Of a stretch of DNA of 64,000 bases, positions 33,356 through 40,746 are shown in pieces. How positions within the stretch are numbered: position 1 is the first letter of the stretch; every line of letters starts with the position of its first letter. The translations under genes were made by a program, and so were the position numbers. The notes beneath the pieces are model-generated. The model was not told where the DNA came from and ran no database searches. It saw only the letters and a program-made list of their open reading frames with translations. Origin of the DNA: CADEED01 sp035765415. Lineage in GTDB: Bacteria; Pseudomonadota; Gammaproteobacteria; Steroidobacterales; Steroidobacteraceae. The DNA lies in assembly GCA_035765415.1 (NCBI GenBank), contig DASTXR010000152.1:1-64000 (forward strand). The letters are read 5' to 3'.

Positions 33356-35980
33356 TCAGAACTTGAACGTGAAATCGAGCAGCGCGCGCCGGCCGTAGAC
33401 GTCGAACGAGCCGAGCCTGCTGTCGTTGTTGTCGCGTGTGATGCGCAGCGGTTCGTCGGTCAGATTGCTGATCTGCAGACGCATGCCGAACATGTCGTTC
33501 ACCTGGTAGGACGTACTGAAGTCCAGGATGCGTTCCGTACCGAGTGAGCGCACATCCGAGCCATTCCAGCCCGCGATGATCGAGAACGGCGAGTGGTACT
33601 TGTAACCCAGGCGCGCCTCGAAGCTCGAGAGCTGGTACCAGAGATCGATCACCGCCGTGTGCTTCGCGTATCCCTCGATGGGCAGCGGGTCGGTGGACGG
33701 ATAGAACTCCGTGACGCCCGTGTCGACGAACGCATAGTTGGTGTAGATGCCGAAATTCCGGAGCGTGCCCTCACGCGCGAATGGCGTCTGGAACGTGAAT
33801 TCCAGGCCCTGGATCGTCCCGCCGTCGCCATTGTTCGGGCCCGTCACCTGGTAGGTGGCGCCGTTGATGACTTCCGGAAGCGTCGTGTAGCCGATGTGGC
33901 TCTCCACGTCCTTGTAGAAGCCCGCCATCGCGAACAGGGCTTCGGGCCCGAAATACCATTCGTATGAAAGGTCGAGCTGGACTGCCAGGAGCGGGTTGAG
34001 CAGCGGATTGCCCGCCTGGCCCGTGAAGGGCTGCGCGGTGTTCCACAACTGCCGAGACGCGCGCAACTCATCGAGCGGCGGGCGTGAGATCACGCGGGCC
34101 GCGCCGAAGCGGAGCAGTTTTTCGTCGGTGAGGCTGAATGTGAGGTTCACGCTCGGCAGCACTTCCGAATAGTCGTTGTCGATCGACAGCGGCTGTCCGG
34201 CGCCGCCGTTCACCGCGCCGAATCCCGAGCTCGTGGTTTCGGTGCGCACGAATCGTACGCCCGCGTTGCCGGTGACCGGCGAGCCCATCGTGCCGCCGAA
34301 CCGCACCATGGCGTAGGCCTCGCTCACCGACTCTTCGACATTCCAGATGCTGCTCTCCACCACGGTGCTCGCGCTTGCCGGCATACCGCCGTAGACGAAG
34401 TCGACGATTTCATCGAAGTCGCCGTTCAACAGCGGCGGCGCATCGAACTCCTTCACCGAGTAGAAGGTGAAGAGATTCGCCGGAAGGTTTCCGGGCACGA
34501 TGCCGATGAAGTCGGCTTCACGGCGGAAGAAATCTTTCTCGCGCTCCGACCCGCGCAGGCCGAAAGACAGCGATTTCACCGAGCCTTCGAAGCTGCGCGT
34601 GACATCGAAGCGCACCGCGCTGAGTTCGTCGGTGAGCGAGTCGGGCCCATCGCTGTTTCCGGGCAGCCAGTTCGGCGCCGCCTGCATGGCGGGATCGGCC
34701 GGATTCGAGCTCGTGGTGACCGAAGGCCGCACGCCGTTACTCATGTCGTAGGTCATCGTCTCAGGCCATATCTCCGACCTGAAAGCCGCCCATCGATTGG
34801 TGCGCTCGGCATTGGAGTACGAGAGATCGCCGCTGACGGTCCAGGATTCGGATTCGAACTTGCCGTTGATGCCGGTGACCAGCAGATCCTTGTCCTCGGT
34901 GTATTTCGCGATGACGTTGGTGACCGGCGCGAAACAATTGTCGAGCGTCGCCGCGACGACGCTGCCGTCTTCGACGGTGTAAGACGAGCCCGGATTGTTG
35001 TAACACCACGCCTGGCCGTTGGCCCAGTTGCCCCAGAAATCGCGGCCATACCAGGCCTGGTTCTGGTCTTCGTCGATGGTGAACTTGGAATACAGCGCGT
35101 CGACGTTGAGCTCGAAGCGGTCGGTGGGACGCCAGCCGATGGCCGCGTTCACGCCGTAGCGATCTTCGGTCAGTTTCTTGACCTCGGTTTGCGCGCCCCA
35201 CGGCGTCGGGTCGACGGTGCCATCGCCGTCGATATCGCCGGTGGCATCGGTGGAGTGCATGGAGACGTCGTTGTATCCCCAGCCCTGGAACGACGGAAAC
35301 GCATTCTTCTGGCGCTGTGCGCTCGCGCCGATGTTGAACGCGAAATTGTCGCCCACGGCGTGCGTGAAGCTCGCGCTGCCCCGATAGCCGTAGGGATCGT
35401 AGTCCGGAATGTCCGAACCGGCTTCGTAATAAACCGGCCCGCCACGCAACAGGATTGCGGGCCCGGAGTAGTTGAGCGGCTGGATGGTCTTGATGTCGAT
35501 GGTGCCGGCAACGCCGCCCGCCACGATGTCCGCGGACTGCGATTTGTAAACGTCGGCGCCGGAGACCACCTCCGAGGGATAGATCTCCCAGCGAACGTTC
35601 CGGTTCGGCTCGGAAGACGCCACTTCACGCCCGTTGACCAGGCCGAGCACGAGCCGAGGTCCGAGGCCTCGCAACGTCGCCTGGCTCTGGTTGCCGCGGT
35701 CGCGCGTGCCGTTGACTCCCGGCAGGCGCACCAGCGATTCGGCGATGGTGACATCGGGCAGGGCGCCGATGTCGCCGCCGGAAATGGCGTCGACCACCAG
35801 CTCCGAGTTCTTCTTTACCTCGAGTGCGCTTTGCAGGCTGGCCCGGTATCCGCTGACGACGATCTCGTCGATTTCTTCGGCATCGGCCTTCTGAGCCGGC
35901 GCATCCTGGCTCATGGCGAAAGGCGCCGCGCAAAGCGCCGCCACGGATGCGAGCGCACGATTAAGTGCTTTCGAGTGCAT
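33356..35980 (-). CDS. TonB-dependent receptor for galactan oligosaccharides
   Basis: Outer-membrane gated channel of 874 residues starting at ATG 35980, which follows GGGGGGAA. It has a signal peptide (AMSQ), a TonB box-like EIDEIVVSGYR, a plug (about 45-170 with DVTIAESLVRLPGV and TLRGLGPRLV), and a 22-strand barrel ending in a C-terminal Phe (LLDFTFKF). It is of the Xanthomonas/Caulobacter TonB-dependent subfamily used for plant carbohydrates. The GntR regulator upstream and GH53 downstream point to galacto-oligosaccharides. Confidence 0.93.
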   Translation of the reverse strand: MHSKALNRALASVAALCAAPFAMSQDAPAQKADAEEIDEIVVSGYRASLQSALEVKKNSELVVDAISGGDIGALPDVTIAESLVRLPGVNGTRDRGNQSQATLRGLGPRLVLGLVNGREVASSEPNRNVRWEIYPSEVVSGADVYKSQSADIVAGGVAGTIDIKTIQPLNYSGPAILLRGGPVYYEAGSDIPDYDPYGYRGSASFTHAVGDNFAFNIGASAQRQKNAFPSFQGWGYNDVSMHSTDATGDIDGDGTVDPTPWGAQTEVKKLTEDRYGVNAAIGWRPTDRFELNVDALYSKFTIDEDQNQAWYGRDFWGNWANGQAWCYNNPGSSYTVEDGSVVAATLDNCFAPVTNVIAKYTEDKDLLVTGINGKFESESWTVSGDLSYSNAERTNRWAAFRSEIWPETMTYDMSNGVRPSVTTSSNPADPAMQAAPNWLPGNSDGPDSLTDELSAVRFDVTRSFEGSVKSLSFGLRGSEREKDFFRREADFIGIVPGNLPANLFTFYSVKEFDAPPLLNGDFDEIVDFVYGGMPASASTVVESSIWNVEESVSEAYAMVRFGGTMGSPVTGNAGVRFVRTETTSSGFGAVNGGAGQPLSIDNDYSEVLPSVNLTFSLTDEKLLRFGAARVISRPPLDELRASRQLWNTAQPFTGQAGNPLLNPLLAVQLDLSYEWYFGPEALFAMAGFYKDVESHIGYTTLPEVINGATYQVTGPNNGDGGTIQGLEFTFQTPFAREGTLRNFGIYTNYAFVDTGVTEFYPSTDPLPIEGYAKHTAVIDLWYQLSSFEARLGYKYHSPFSIIAGWNGSDVRSLGTERILDFSTSYQVNDMFGMRLQISNLTDEPLRITRDNNDSRLGSFDVYGRRALLDFTFKF

Positions 35981-36004
35981 GAATGTTCCCCCCAAGTTGT
36001 GCCA

Positions 36005-36025
36005 GTGACGGGACGCCCCCGTCAC
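36005..36025 (-). promoter_or_regulatory. Leader hairpin of the galactan receptor mRNA
   Basis: GTGACGGG and CCCGTCAC form a perfect 8-bp stem with an ACGCC loop, about 25 bp before the receptor start. No T-run follows in either direction. It may stabilise the message 5' end. Confidence 0.5.
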
Positions 36026-36053
36026 GATGTCTGCTGCATCAAAACAACAACAA

Positions 36054-36072
36054 ACTGATTAATAGTATCAGT
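36054..36072. promoter_or_regulatory. Putative operator of the FadR-type regulator at the receptor promoter
   Basis: ACTGAT (36054-36059) and ATCAGT (36067-36072) form an inverted repeat with a 7-nt AT-rich spacer. It contains CTGATTAATA (36055-36064), which recurs in inverse orientation at 36911-36920 before the regulator gene. It overlaps the predicted -10, as a repressor site would. Confidence 0.55.
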
Positions 36073-36099
36073 ATGTGCAGAAGCGCAGTTAGGCGTCAA
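36070..36099 (-). promoter_or_regulatory. Candidate promoter of the galactan receptor
   Basis: TTGACG (36094-36099) and CATACT (36070-36075), read on the minus strand, are spaced by 18 bp and would start transcription inside the inverted repeat at 36054-36072. Confidence 0.45.
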
Positions 36100-36170
36100 C
36101 AACCCGAGGAGGGGGTCGCGTTTGCGATGTCGCTGCGGTTATCGACCGCTCGAAAACCGGAATCCCGGGC

Positions 36171-36872
36171 TTAAATGCGGCCCTTGTCGGTCTTGATGAC
36201 CAGCATGAGAGCTTCCTTGATGAGCTCGCGGCAGGACCGGAAGGCGGCTTCCGAATTGCCATTGCGGATCGCGCGGTAGATTTTTTCGTGGGCGTCGTAA
36301 TCGGGCAACGTCCCCTTCACCTTGTTCGTCAGGCGGATGGAGAAACGCAGCGCCGTTTCGATGATGGGCGTGAGCTGGTGAAAGAAGCGGTTGTGGCTGA
36401 TCTCGAGGATGGTGGCGTGAAACGCGATGTCGGCGGACACCGGATCGAAATGCCCTTCATTGGCCGCCTTCATCTTGTCGAGCTTCTGCCTGAGCAGCTC
36501 TTTGTCTTCTTCGGTGGCATTGGTGGCCGCCAGCGCCGCGGCCGCCGGCTCGATGCCGATGCGGACCTCGAGGAATTCGCGCACCAGCTTGTGGGAAAAA
36601 TGACGGTCGAGAATCCATTTAAGGACCTCGGCATCCAGCAGGTCCCACTTCTCTTCCGGGTGCACGTAAGTGCCGACGCGCGGCCGCTGGCCGATGAGAC
36701 CCTTGGTAGAGAGGATCTTCACCGCTTCGCGCATGACGGTGCGGCTTGCGCCGAATTTCTTGCCGAGCTCCGCCTCGATGGGCAGCGGCTTTCCCGCGGG
36801 CAATTCCCCGCGGACGATGGACGACCCGAGCCTCTGCACGAGCGACTGGGTCAGATTGATGCTTCCGGACAT
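36171..36872 (-). CDS. FadR/GntR-family regulator (DgoR-like)
   Basis: Transcription factor of 233 residues. The winged helix (about 8-70) has GELPAGKPLPIEAELGKKFG and SRTVMREAVKIL with GTYVHPEEKWDLLD just after. The C-terminal FCD ligand domain (about 95-220) shows the metal/ligand residues in SADIAFHATILEISHN and DYDAHEKIYRAI. The KWDLLDAEVLKWIL linker resembles DgoR of E. coli, which senses galactonate. It heads the galactan locus on the same strand; repression relieved by galactonate or a keto-deoxy sugar acid is the likely logic. Confidence 0.9.
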   Translation of the reverse strand: MSGSINLTQSLVQRLGSSIVRGELPAGKPLPIEAELGKKFGASRTVMREAVKILSTKGLIGQRPRVGTYVHPEEKWDLLDAEVLKWILDRHFSHKLVREFLEVRIGIEPAAAALAATNATEEDKELLRQKLDKMKAANEGHFDPVSADIAFHATILEISHNRFFHQLTPIIETALRFSIRLTNKVKGTLPDYDAHEKIYRAIRNGNSEAAFRSCRELIKEALMLVIKTDKGRI

Positions 36873-36910
36873 GCTTCTTACGCTATCACGCGCATGCGTA
36901 CTGTGCGGAA

Positions 36911-36920
36911 TATTAATCAG
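36911..36920 (-). promoter_or_regulatory. Second copy of the CTGATTAATA motif before the regulator gene
   Basis: TATTAATCAG on the plus strand is the exact inverse of the motif at 36055-36064 and lies 39 bp before the GntR-type regulator start. Adjoining bases extend to ATTAATCAGATTAAT. Autoregulation is implied. Confidence 0.5.
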
Positions 36921-37056
36921 ATTAATGTCAGCGCGAAACCGACCGGACCGGACAGGCGATTGTCTCGTTCAGGACAGCGCCGGGCGCCTCGACCCGGCGC
37001 CCGCCCGGGCCTGGCGGCAAAGTAGTTAGATCAGGTTCAGCGACTGCCCGGGGCGA

Positions 37057-37818
37057 TCACACCGTCTCGGTGACGCCTAACTCCTTGAGGATCGCCACGC
37101 GCAACGCCTGTGCCTCGGGGCTCGAGACCCGGCGCGGGTGCGGGAAAGGCACGGCGAACGACGCCTGGATGCGCGTCGGCCGCGGGCTCAGCACCAGGAT
37201 GCGATCGGCCAGGTGGATGGCCTCTTCGACGTCGTGCGTGATCAGCATGACGGTGTGCTTCTCGATGGCGAGGATTCGCAGCAGCTCGTTCTGCATGCGC
37301 AGGCTCATGAGCGCATCGAGCGCCGAGAAGGGCTCGTCCATGTAGAGGATCTCGGGCTTCACCACCAGCGCACGCGCGATCTCGGCGCGCTTCAACATGC
37401 CGCCGGAGAGCTCGTGCGGATAGTTGTTCTCGAATCCCTTGAGCCCGACCAGCGCCGCGTATTCGTCGGCGAGCTTTTCGCGGTTCGGCGTGTCGTCGGG
37501 GAGGCCGAACAGCAGGTTCTGCTTCACGGTGAGCCACGGAAATACCGAGCCCTGTTGCGTGATCATGATGCCCTTGCGATTCGGACCGTTGCGGACCAGG
37601 CCGTTGACGTTCACGGCGCCGGAATCGGGAGCGAGGAACCCCGCGATGATGTTCATCAGCGTGGTCTTGCCGCAGCCCGACGGGCCGACGATGGCGACGA
37701 ACTCGCCTTCCTTCACGTCGAAGTCGAGACCTTCGATGACCTGCAGCCGGACCTTGTCGTTCGCGAAGCTCTTGCGAATGTTTTCTATCTTTATCTTCGT
37801 GGGGATCTCAGTGGGCAT
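37057..37818 (-). CDS. ABC transporter ATP-binding protein (nitrate/sulfonate/taurine class)
   Basis: ATPase subunit of 253 residues. It has Walker A GPSGCGKTT, the Q-loop in MITQQGSVFPWLTV, signature ELSGGMLKRAEIARAL, Walker B ILYMDEPFSALD and switch LITHDVEE. One variation is LSGGM in place of LSGGQ, as is common in this class. It overlaps the permease by 11 bases and is the last gene of a five-gene operon. The bases after it (36982-37002) form a GC-rich hairpin without T-run. Confidence 0.95.
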   Translation of the reverse strand: MPTEIPTKIKIENIRKSFANDKVRLQVIEGLDFDVKEGEFVAIVGPSGCGKTTLMNIIAGFLAPDSGAVNVNGLVRNGPNRKGIMITQQGSVFPWLTVKQNLLFGLPDDTPNREKLADEYAALVGLKGFENNYPHELSGGMLKRAEIARALVVKPEILYMDEPFSALDALMSLRMQNELLRILAIEKHTVMLITHDVEEAIHLADRILVLSPRPTRIQASFAVPFPHPRRVSSPEAQALRVAILKELGVTETV

Positions 37819-38566
37819 AACGCCACCGCACGACTTTCATGCTCTCTAACAACCTCATGAACCCGTCGAGCATCAGGCCGATGAGCCCGATGATGATCAT
37901 GCCGGCGATGACCAGGTCGTAACGGTTGCCGGCGTTGCGTGAATCGATGATGAGATACCCCAGGCCCGAGCGCAGCGCGATCATCTCGGCGGCCACCACC
38001 ACCAGCCAGGCGACGCCCAGTCCGATGCGCATGCCGACGATGATCTGCGGCAGCGTGGCCGGGAACACCACCTTGCGGAACAGCTTCGCTCGCGAGACGC
38101 CGAAATTTTCCGCGGCGCGCAGGAATCGCTTCTCGATGGTGTGCACTCCCACGGTGGTCTGAACGATCATCGGAAACACCGATGCGATGAATATGAGGAA
38201 GATGGGCGACGCGTTGCCCACCCCGAACCACAGGATGGCGATCGGGATCCACGCGATCGGGGAGATGGGCCGCAGTATCTGGAACAGCGGGTTCAGCGTG
38301 ACGAATGCGCCATGCACCCAGCCCATCCAGAGGCCGAGCGGAATGGCCAGCGCCACCGCCAGCCCGAATCCAGCGCCCACGCGCATCAGCGACGCGCCGA
38401 TGTGTTCCCACAACGTGCCGTCGCGCGCCAGTTCCATCGTGCCGGCCACGACCGCCCAGGGAGTGGGGAAAATCGCGCTCTCGGTGGCGACGACCACAAC
38501 CCACCATATAGCGACCACCACCGCGATCACGACGATCGACGGCAGCGCCTGATTCAGACCCTTCAT
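37808..38566 (-). CDS. ABC transporter permease (SsuC/TauC/NrtB class)
   Basis: Membrane subunit with about six hydrophobic helices and the permease-ATPase coupling loop EKRFLRAAENFGVSRAKLF. I prefer ATG 38566 (MKGLNQALPS, 252 residues), which overlaps the cupredoxin-like gene stop as ATGA; ATG 38587 would add seven residues. It is a substrate-importing type of system; the substrate is unknown. Confidence 0.93.
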   Translation of the reverse strand: MKGLNQALPSIVVIAVVVAIWWVVVVATESAIFPTPWAVVAGTMELARDGTLWEHIGASLMRVGAGFGLAVALAIPLGLWMGWVHGAFVTLNPLFQILRPISPIAWIPIAILWFGVGNASPIFLIFIASVFPMIVQTTVGVHTIEKRFLRAAENFGVSRAKLFRKVVFPATLPQIIVGMRIGLGVAWLVVVAAEMIALRSGLGYLIIDSRNAGNRYDLVIAGMIIIGLIGLMLDGFMRLLESMKVVRWRYAH

Positions 38567-39009
38567 CTTTTTCTGCTCTCCCACCATTCACGGGCGCGCC
38601 AGCGAATCTTCGACCACGGCATCGCCGGGTACGGTTCCACCAGCACTGTCATCTGTCCGCTCGCGTGCGCCGTGCACGCGAAGTCATAACTCGCCGCTTT
38701 TTCGAACGGCAGCCGGAAGCTCTGGCCCGGCATCATGATCGTGGGCCCGAAGACCTGCGGCACATCGTCGAGATTGCGCAGCATCAGCACGTCGTTGAGG
38801 CCGAGTGTCAGGCGGATCTGCGACGGCAGGATCTCCACCTTGTCGCCGGCCATGCGGCGCGCGTACGTGCCCTTCGGGATTTCGAACAACTCGTCGCGCG
38901 AAGGCACGCTCACGGGCGCGAAGCCCGCCCAGCCCAGCGCGGCGAGCGCCGCCACCAGCGGCACCATGATCCAGGGCCGCCTTCCTACGCCTGCTTTTCC
39001 CGGGCTCAC
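38563..39009 (-). CDS. Membrane-anchored cupredoxin-like protein
   Basis: The 148-residue protein has a short basic start, a single transmembrane/signal segment (about 13-31, IMVPLVAALAALGWAGF) and one beta-sandwich domain. The end of the domain, PGQSFRLPFEKAASYDFACTA-like followed by HASGQMTVLV, resembles the Cys-His copper loop of cupredoxins (Cys and His three apart), though the full blue-copper set (His, Cys, His, Met) cannot be confirmed by eye. The genes on both sides overlap it: SCO1 (ATGA) and the permease (ATGA). A copper-handling role is inferred. Confidence 0.75.
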   Translation of the reverse strand: MSPGKAGVGRRPWIMVPLVAALAALGWAGFAPVSVPSRDELFEIPKGTYARRMAGDKVEILPSQIRLTLGLNDVLMLRNLDDVPQVFGPTIMMPGQSFRLPFEKAASYDFACTAHASGQMTVLVEPYPAMPWSKIRWRAREWWESRKR

Positions 39010-39599
39010 GTGCGCAGCAGGATCTTGAGGTCATGAACGAAGTCATCGACCGTGTGGCCATAGGGCATCACCGCCCGCAGTCCACCGGCACGATCGATCA
39101 TGTAGACGGACGAAGAGTGGCCGATGGTGTAGTTGCCGTCGGCGTACACCTGCCTCGTGGAGCTGATGCCATAACTCTTCTGCGCGGCGTCGATTTGCGC
39201 GCGCGTGCCCACACCACCCACGAACGTGGCGTCGAAGGCCGCCAGGTATTTTTTCATGCGCGCCGCGTCGTCGCGCTCCGGATCGACCGTCACGTAGACC
39301 ACCTGCACGCCGGCCGCGTCGGCGCCTAACTTCTTGCGCGCGCCGGCGAGCGTGGCCAGCGTGATGGGGCAGACTTCGCCGCAGGAGCTGAATCCGAACG
39401 CCAGCAACACCACCTTGCCGCGGTAACGCGCGAGATCGAGCGGCTTGCCGTCCGAACCCTGCAGCCTGAGCTCGGGAGCCGCCATGACCGGGCTCAACAC
39501 GCCGGCCTTGAGCGGGCCGGCCTTGTCCGGGTGGGATTGGGGCGCGGCGTATGCCACGCCACAACCTAACAACAACAGGAGCGCTATCTTGCGGATCAC
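39006..39599 (-). CDS. SCO1/SenC copper chaperone family protein
   Basis: Thioredoxin-fold protein that delivers copper, classically to the CuA site of cytochrome oxidase. The 197 residues begin at GTG 39599, overlapping the binding-protein stop by four bases, and have a signal peptide ending in YAAP. The copper ligands are Cys-x3-Cys in SSCGEVCPI and the distal His in NYTIGHSSSVY. It is not in the cytochrome oxidase cluster at 49-53 kb but inside an ABC transporter operon, which is unusual. Confidence 0.93.
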   Translation of the reverse strand: MIRKIALLLLLGCGVAYAAPQSHPDKAGPLKAGVLSPVMAAPELRLQGSDGKPLDLARYRGKVVLLAFGFSSCGEVCPITLATLAGARKKLGADAAGVQVVYVTVDPERDDAARMKKYLAAFDATFVGGVGTRAQIDAAQKSYGISSTRQVYADGNYTIGHSSSVYMIDRAGGLRAVMPYGHTVDDFVHDLKILLRT

Positions 39600-40699
39600 A
39601 GCGGTATGGAAGCAGTCTTCTGTGCGCGCACGAATCGCTCGTCGATGTAGGTTTCGTACGCGATGGGATGTTTGATGGTTCCGGCCTGGATGGACAGCTG
39701 CATGAGGTCGTCGAATTCCTCGCGGATCATGCGCAGGTCGCCGTAGGTCACGCGGTCGGTCGGGTTTTCCATCACGAACTTCAGGATGTTGGGGTCCTGG
39801 TTGAAGAAACCCTTGCCCGCGGCGATGGCCACGGCCTTGTCGCGGTTCTCCTGTTTCTGGTCGAGCCACACACCGGCGCCCTGCACCTGGTTCACCAGGT
39901 CCTGGACCATGGCGGGGTTCTCGTCGATGAGTTCCTGGCGCACCGTGAGACAGCAGCAGATGTAGTTGCGCCACTCGTCACGAGTCATGCGCAGCACGCG
40001 CGCGTAGCCGGCGCGCTGCGCAGCCGCGCCGAACGGCTCCCCCGTGCAATACGCATCCACCGCGTTCGCATACAACGCCGCCGGCATGTCCGGAGGCGGC
40101 ATCTCCACGATCTCGATGTCCTTCGGCGTCATGTTCTCGCGCGTGAGCATCTTGCGCAGGAACAGGAAGTCCACGGCGAAGCGGCTCGGGATTGCGATGC
40201 GCTTGCCGCGGAGATCGGCGAATTTCTGGTAGGACGAATCCGTGCGCACCATGATCACCGCTCCCGAGCGATGACCCAGCGACACGATCTTCACGGGAAT
40301 CTTCTTGTCGGCGAGATCCATCACCAGCGGCGCGAGCATGTACGCCGCCTGGATGCGATTCGACATCAGCGACTCCTTGATCTCCGGCCAGCCGCTGTAC
40401 TTGCTGTATTCGAACTCGAAATCGTTCTCGGCCGTGCCCGCCTTGATGCTCGCGGCCTTGGCCGTGCACGCCACGGGCAGCGTGAGATTGCACGTGACGG
40501 GCAGCCCGCCGACGATCAACGGCGCGCGCTTTGCGCCCTTGTCACCCGCGCAGCCATGCAGGCCGAGAGGCAACGCGGCGGCCAGCGCGCCTTGCAGCAG
40601 TTGACGTCTTCCGAGGAGATGCGCGCTCACGCGGGAATTCACTTGCCGGATGAACCGGTCTCGTACCAAAGTGCGCCGCAGCGTAGCCCGAGACCGCAT
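39596..40699 (-). CDS. NMT1/NrtA-like ABC substrate-binding protein with a triple-Cys motif
   Basis: Periplasmic-binding-protein fold of the NMT1/THI5, nitrate and sulfonate class. After a basic start, RRQLLQGALAAALPLGLHGC reads as a lipoprotein signal; LRGKRIAIP and YMLAPLVMDL are typical of the fold. NYICCCLTVRQELIDENP carries three consecutive cysteines at a place resembling the CCCFC iron-binding motif of the yeast THI5 enzyme. The start is uncertain: ATG 40699 (367 residues) or GTG 40642, nearer to the signal peptide. It is the first gene of the operon and divergent, by 47 bp, from the GMC oxidoreductase. Confidence 0.88.
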   Translation of the reverse strand: MRSRATLRRTLVRDRFIRQVNSRVSAHLLGRRQLLQGALAAALPLGLHGCAGDKGAKRAPLIVGGLPVTCNLTLPVACTAKAASIKAGTAENDFEFEYSKYSGWPEIKESLMSNRIQAAYMLAPLVMDLADKKIPVKIVSLGHRSGAVIMVRTDSSYQKFADLRGKRIAIPSRFAVDFLFLRKMLTRENMTPKDIEIVEMPPPDMPAALYANAVDAYCTGEPFGAAAQRAGYARVLRMTRDEWRNYICCCLTVRQELIDENPAMVQDLVNQVQGAGVWLDQKQENRDKAVAIAAGKGFFNQDPNILKFVMENPTDRVTYGDLRMIREEFDDLMQLSIQAGTIKHPIAYETYIDERFVRAQKTASIPL

Positions 40700-40746
40700 A
40701 GTTTTCGACTATGAGCGCGCAAGGCACCGGATAGGATCAGCCCAAT

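Noticed and set aside
36982..37002. GC-rich hairpin (GGGCGCC/GGCGCCC) after the ABC ATPase gene as a terminator
   Set aside because: Stem is good but no T-run follows on the minus strand, so it is not called as a Rho-independent terminator.
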